A stretch of DNA of 64,000 bases from Enterobacter asburiae (lineage in GTDB: Bacteria > Pseudomonadota > Gammaproteobacteria > Enterobacterales > Enterobacteriaceae), in contig NZ_VRKN01000001.1 of the NCBI RefSeq assembly GCF_008080435.1, positions 496,001-560,000 of the forward strand, read 5' to 3'. The translations under genes were made by a program, and so were the position numbers. This document shows, piece after piece, positions 62,793-64,000 of the stretch (position 1 is the stretch's first letter; every line of letters starts with the position of its first letter). The notes below the pieces were generated by a model, which saw only the letters and a list, made by a program, of their open reading frames with translations, was not told where the DNA came from and did not search any database.

Positions 62793-63935
62793 ATGAAAAG
62801 AAAAGTTCTGGCAATTCTTGTACCCGCGTTATTAATGGCAGGCGCAGCAAATGCGGCTGAGATGTACAACAAAAACGGCAACAAAGTTGACCTGTACGGC
62901 AAAGTCGATGCGCGTCACACCTTCTCTGACAACGCTGGCGACGACGGCGACGAAACCTATGTGCAGATTGGTTTTAAAGGCGAAACCCAGATCGCTAACG
63001 ACCTGATCGGTTACGGCCAGTGGGAATACAAAACCTACGCTAACGACACCGAAGGCGCGGGTGACAAATCGTTTAACCGCCTGGCGTATGCTGGCCTGAA
63101 ATATGGCGAATACGGTTCATTCGATTATGGCCGTAATTACGGCGTCGTGTACGACGTTGAAGCCTGGACCGATATGCTGCCTGTATTTGGCGGTGACTCT
63201 TACACCTGGACCGATAACTTTATGAACGGTCGTGCGAACGGTCTGGCAACTTACCGTAACCAGGATTTCTTCGGCCTGGTTGAGGGTCTGAATTTCGCGC
63301 TGCAATATCAGGGCGCGAATGAAGGCCAGGATGCAACAGAAGATCAGGAAGGTACTAAAAACGGTCATGATGATGTTCGTTTCCAGAACGGCGACGGCTT
63401 CGGCATGTCTACCACCTATGACTTCTCTGGCGATCTGTCTGGCCTGAGCCTCGGTGCGGCGTACTCGTCTTCTGACCGTACCAACAAGCAGGTTGGATTC
63501 GGTAAAAGCTCAGAAGGCATCGGCTACGCGGGCGGTGAAAAAGCTGAAGCCTGGACCGTTGGCGCAAAATACGATGCAAACAGCGTCTACCTGGCGATGA
63601 TGTATGCGGAAACCCGCAACATGACACCAATTGGTAACTTTGGTATCGCCAACCAGACTCAGAACTTTGAAGCGGTAGCGCAATACCAGTTTGACTTCGG
63701 TCTGCGTCCTTCTCTGGCATGGGTTTACTCAAAAGGTAAAGATCTGGACGGTAAGGGATTCAATCAGGATCTTGTTAACTACATTGATCTGGGCATGACC
63801 TACAGCTTCAACAAAAACTTCTCCACCTATGTTGATTACAAAATCAACATGCTGGACAACGATGAAACGCTTTATGACGCATACGGTATTTCCACCGATG
63901 ACATCGTTGGCGTCGGCATGACCTACCAGTTCTAA
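62793..63935 (+). CDS. General outer-membrane porin (OmpC/OmpF/OmpS1 family)
   Basis: A trimeric 16-strand porin, 380 residues with signal peptide [21 protein letters not shown]. The mature protein begins [21 protein letters not shown] and ends in the BAM signal VGVGMTYQF. The position after yedJ corresponds to the K-12 yedS/OmpS1 locus, so it is probably not the main OmpC. The constriction loop reads [11 protein letters not shown]: the acidic residue of PEFGGD in OmpF/OmpC is Val (mature residue 110). AAGGGAATATATA precedes the ATG. Which subfamily it belongs to needs a phylogeny. Confidence 0.9.
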   Translation: MKRKVLAILVPALLMAGAANAAEMYNKNGNKVDLYGKVDARHTFSDNAGDDGDETYVQIGFKGETQIANDLIGYGQWEYKTYANDTEGAGDKSFNRLAYAGLKYGEYGSFDYGRNYGVVYDVEAWTDMLPVFGGDSYTWTDNFMNGRANGLATYRNQDFFGLVEGLNFALQYQGANEGQDATEDQEGTKNGHDDVRFQNGDGFGMSTTYDFSGDLSGLSLGAAYSSSDRTNKQVGFGKSSEGIGYAGGEKAEAWTVGAKYDANSVYLAMMYAETRNMTPIGNFGIANQTQNFEAVAQYQFDFGLRPSLAWVYSKGKDLDGKGFNQDLVNYIDLGMTYSFNKNFSTYVDYKINMLDNDETLYDAYGISTDDIVGVGMTYQF

Positions 63936-63950
63936 TTCCCCAAAATACCA

Positions 63951-63974
63951 AAGGCCGCAATTGCGGCCTTTTTT
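63951..63974 (+). terminator. Terminator after the porin gene
   Basis: AAGGCCGCAA/TTGCGGCCTT, a perfect 10-bp palindromic stem, is followed by TTTT, 16 nt after the porin stop. Confidence 0.88.
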
Positions 63975-64000
63975 ATGTCATTTATCAGGCTCTATGGCGC

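Overview
The window is chromosomal DNA from a member of the Enterobacteriaceae. Gene content and order closely follow the Escherichia coli K-12 cheA-flhDC to yedJ/porin interval, with departures that fit the genus Enterobacter or a near relative (inference; the species cannot be fixed from this sequence alone). Protein-coding regions are GC-rich, with AT-rich regulatory gaps in front of flhD, ftnB, rcsA and the terminal porin gene.

Layout. 1-4.0 kb: chemotaxis and motor genes cheA (cut by the window edge), motB, motA, and the flagellar master regulator flhDC, all on the minus strand. 4.8-11.2 kb: uspC, trehalose synthesis otsBA, and the arabinose ABC transporter araFGH. 12-17.9 kb: two ferritins (ftnB, ftnA), a DcuB-type dicarboxylate carrier that K-12 lacks here, yecJ, the tiny azuC gene with promoter, CRP site and terminator, the lipoprotein gene yecR, tyrP behind two TyrR boxes, and yecA. 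18.3-23.4 kb: a complete five-gene branched-chain-amino-acid-type ABC importer, also absent from K-12 at this place. 23.4-24.9 kb: a small type VI secretion accessory module (candidate membrane-anchored immunity protein, toxin-44-like effector, divergent hcp) beside a Gly-Cys-Leu tRNA operon. 25.5-33.7 kb: pgsA, uvrC, uvrY, yecF, sdiA and the cystine/D-cysteine genes tcyJ-dcyD-tcyL-tcyN. 33.7-39.9 kb: fliZ, fliA, the flagellin methylase gene fliB, a very short fliC, and fliDST. 40-42.4 kb: amyA, a REP pair, yedD and fliE. 42.6-53.2 kb: the continuous fliFGHIJK and fliLMNOPQR genes for basal body, motor switch and type III export. 53.5-64 kb: rcsA, dsrB, yodD, the sRNA DsrA, mpgP, a dgcQ gene broken by an in-frame amber codon, yodC, yedI, yedA, vsr, dcm, yedJ and a general porin.

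How the genes work together. FlhDC switches on class II genes; a candidate FlhDC box lies between fliE and fliF. FliA then reads class III genes from clear TAAA-N15-GCCGATAA-type promoters, seen back to back for fliC and fliD. CRP enters at flhD (perfect half-sites) and at azuC. UvrY, SdiA, RcsA, DsrA and DgcQ link surface behaviour to cell density, envelope stress and c-di-GMP. In this strain the chromosomal dgcQ is interrupted.

The best candidates for something undescribed are the hcp/effector/immunity module at 23.4-24.9 kb, in particular its immunity protein, and a set of unexplained perfect inverted repeats upstream of fliL, the porin, the dcu gene and amyA. No CRISPR array, prophage, transposase or integrase was seen.
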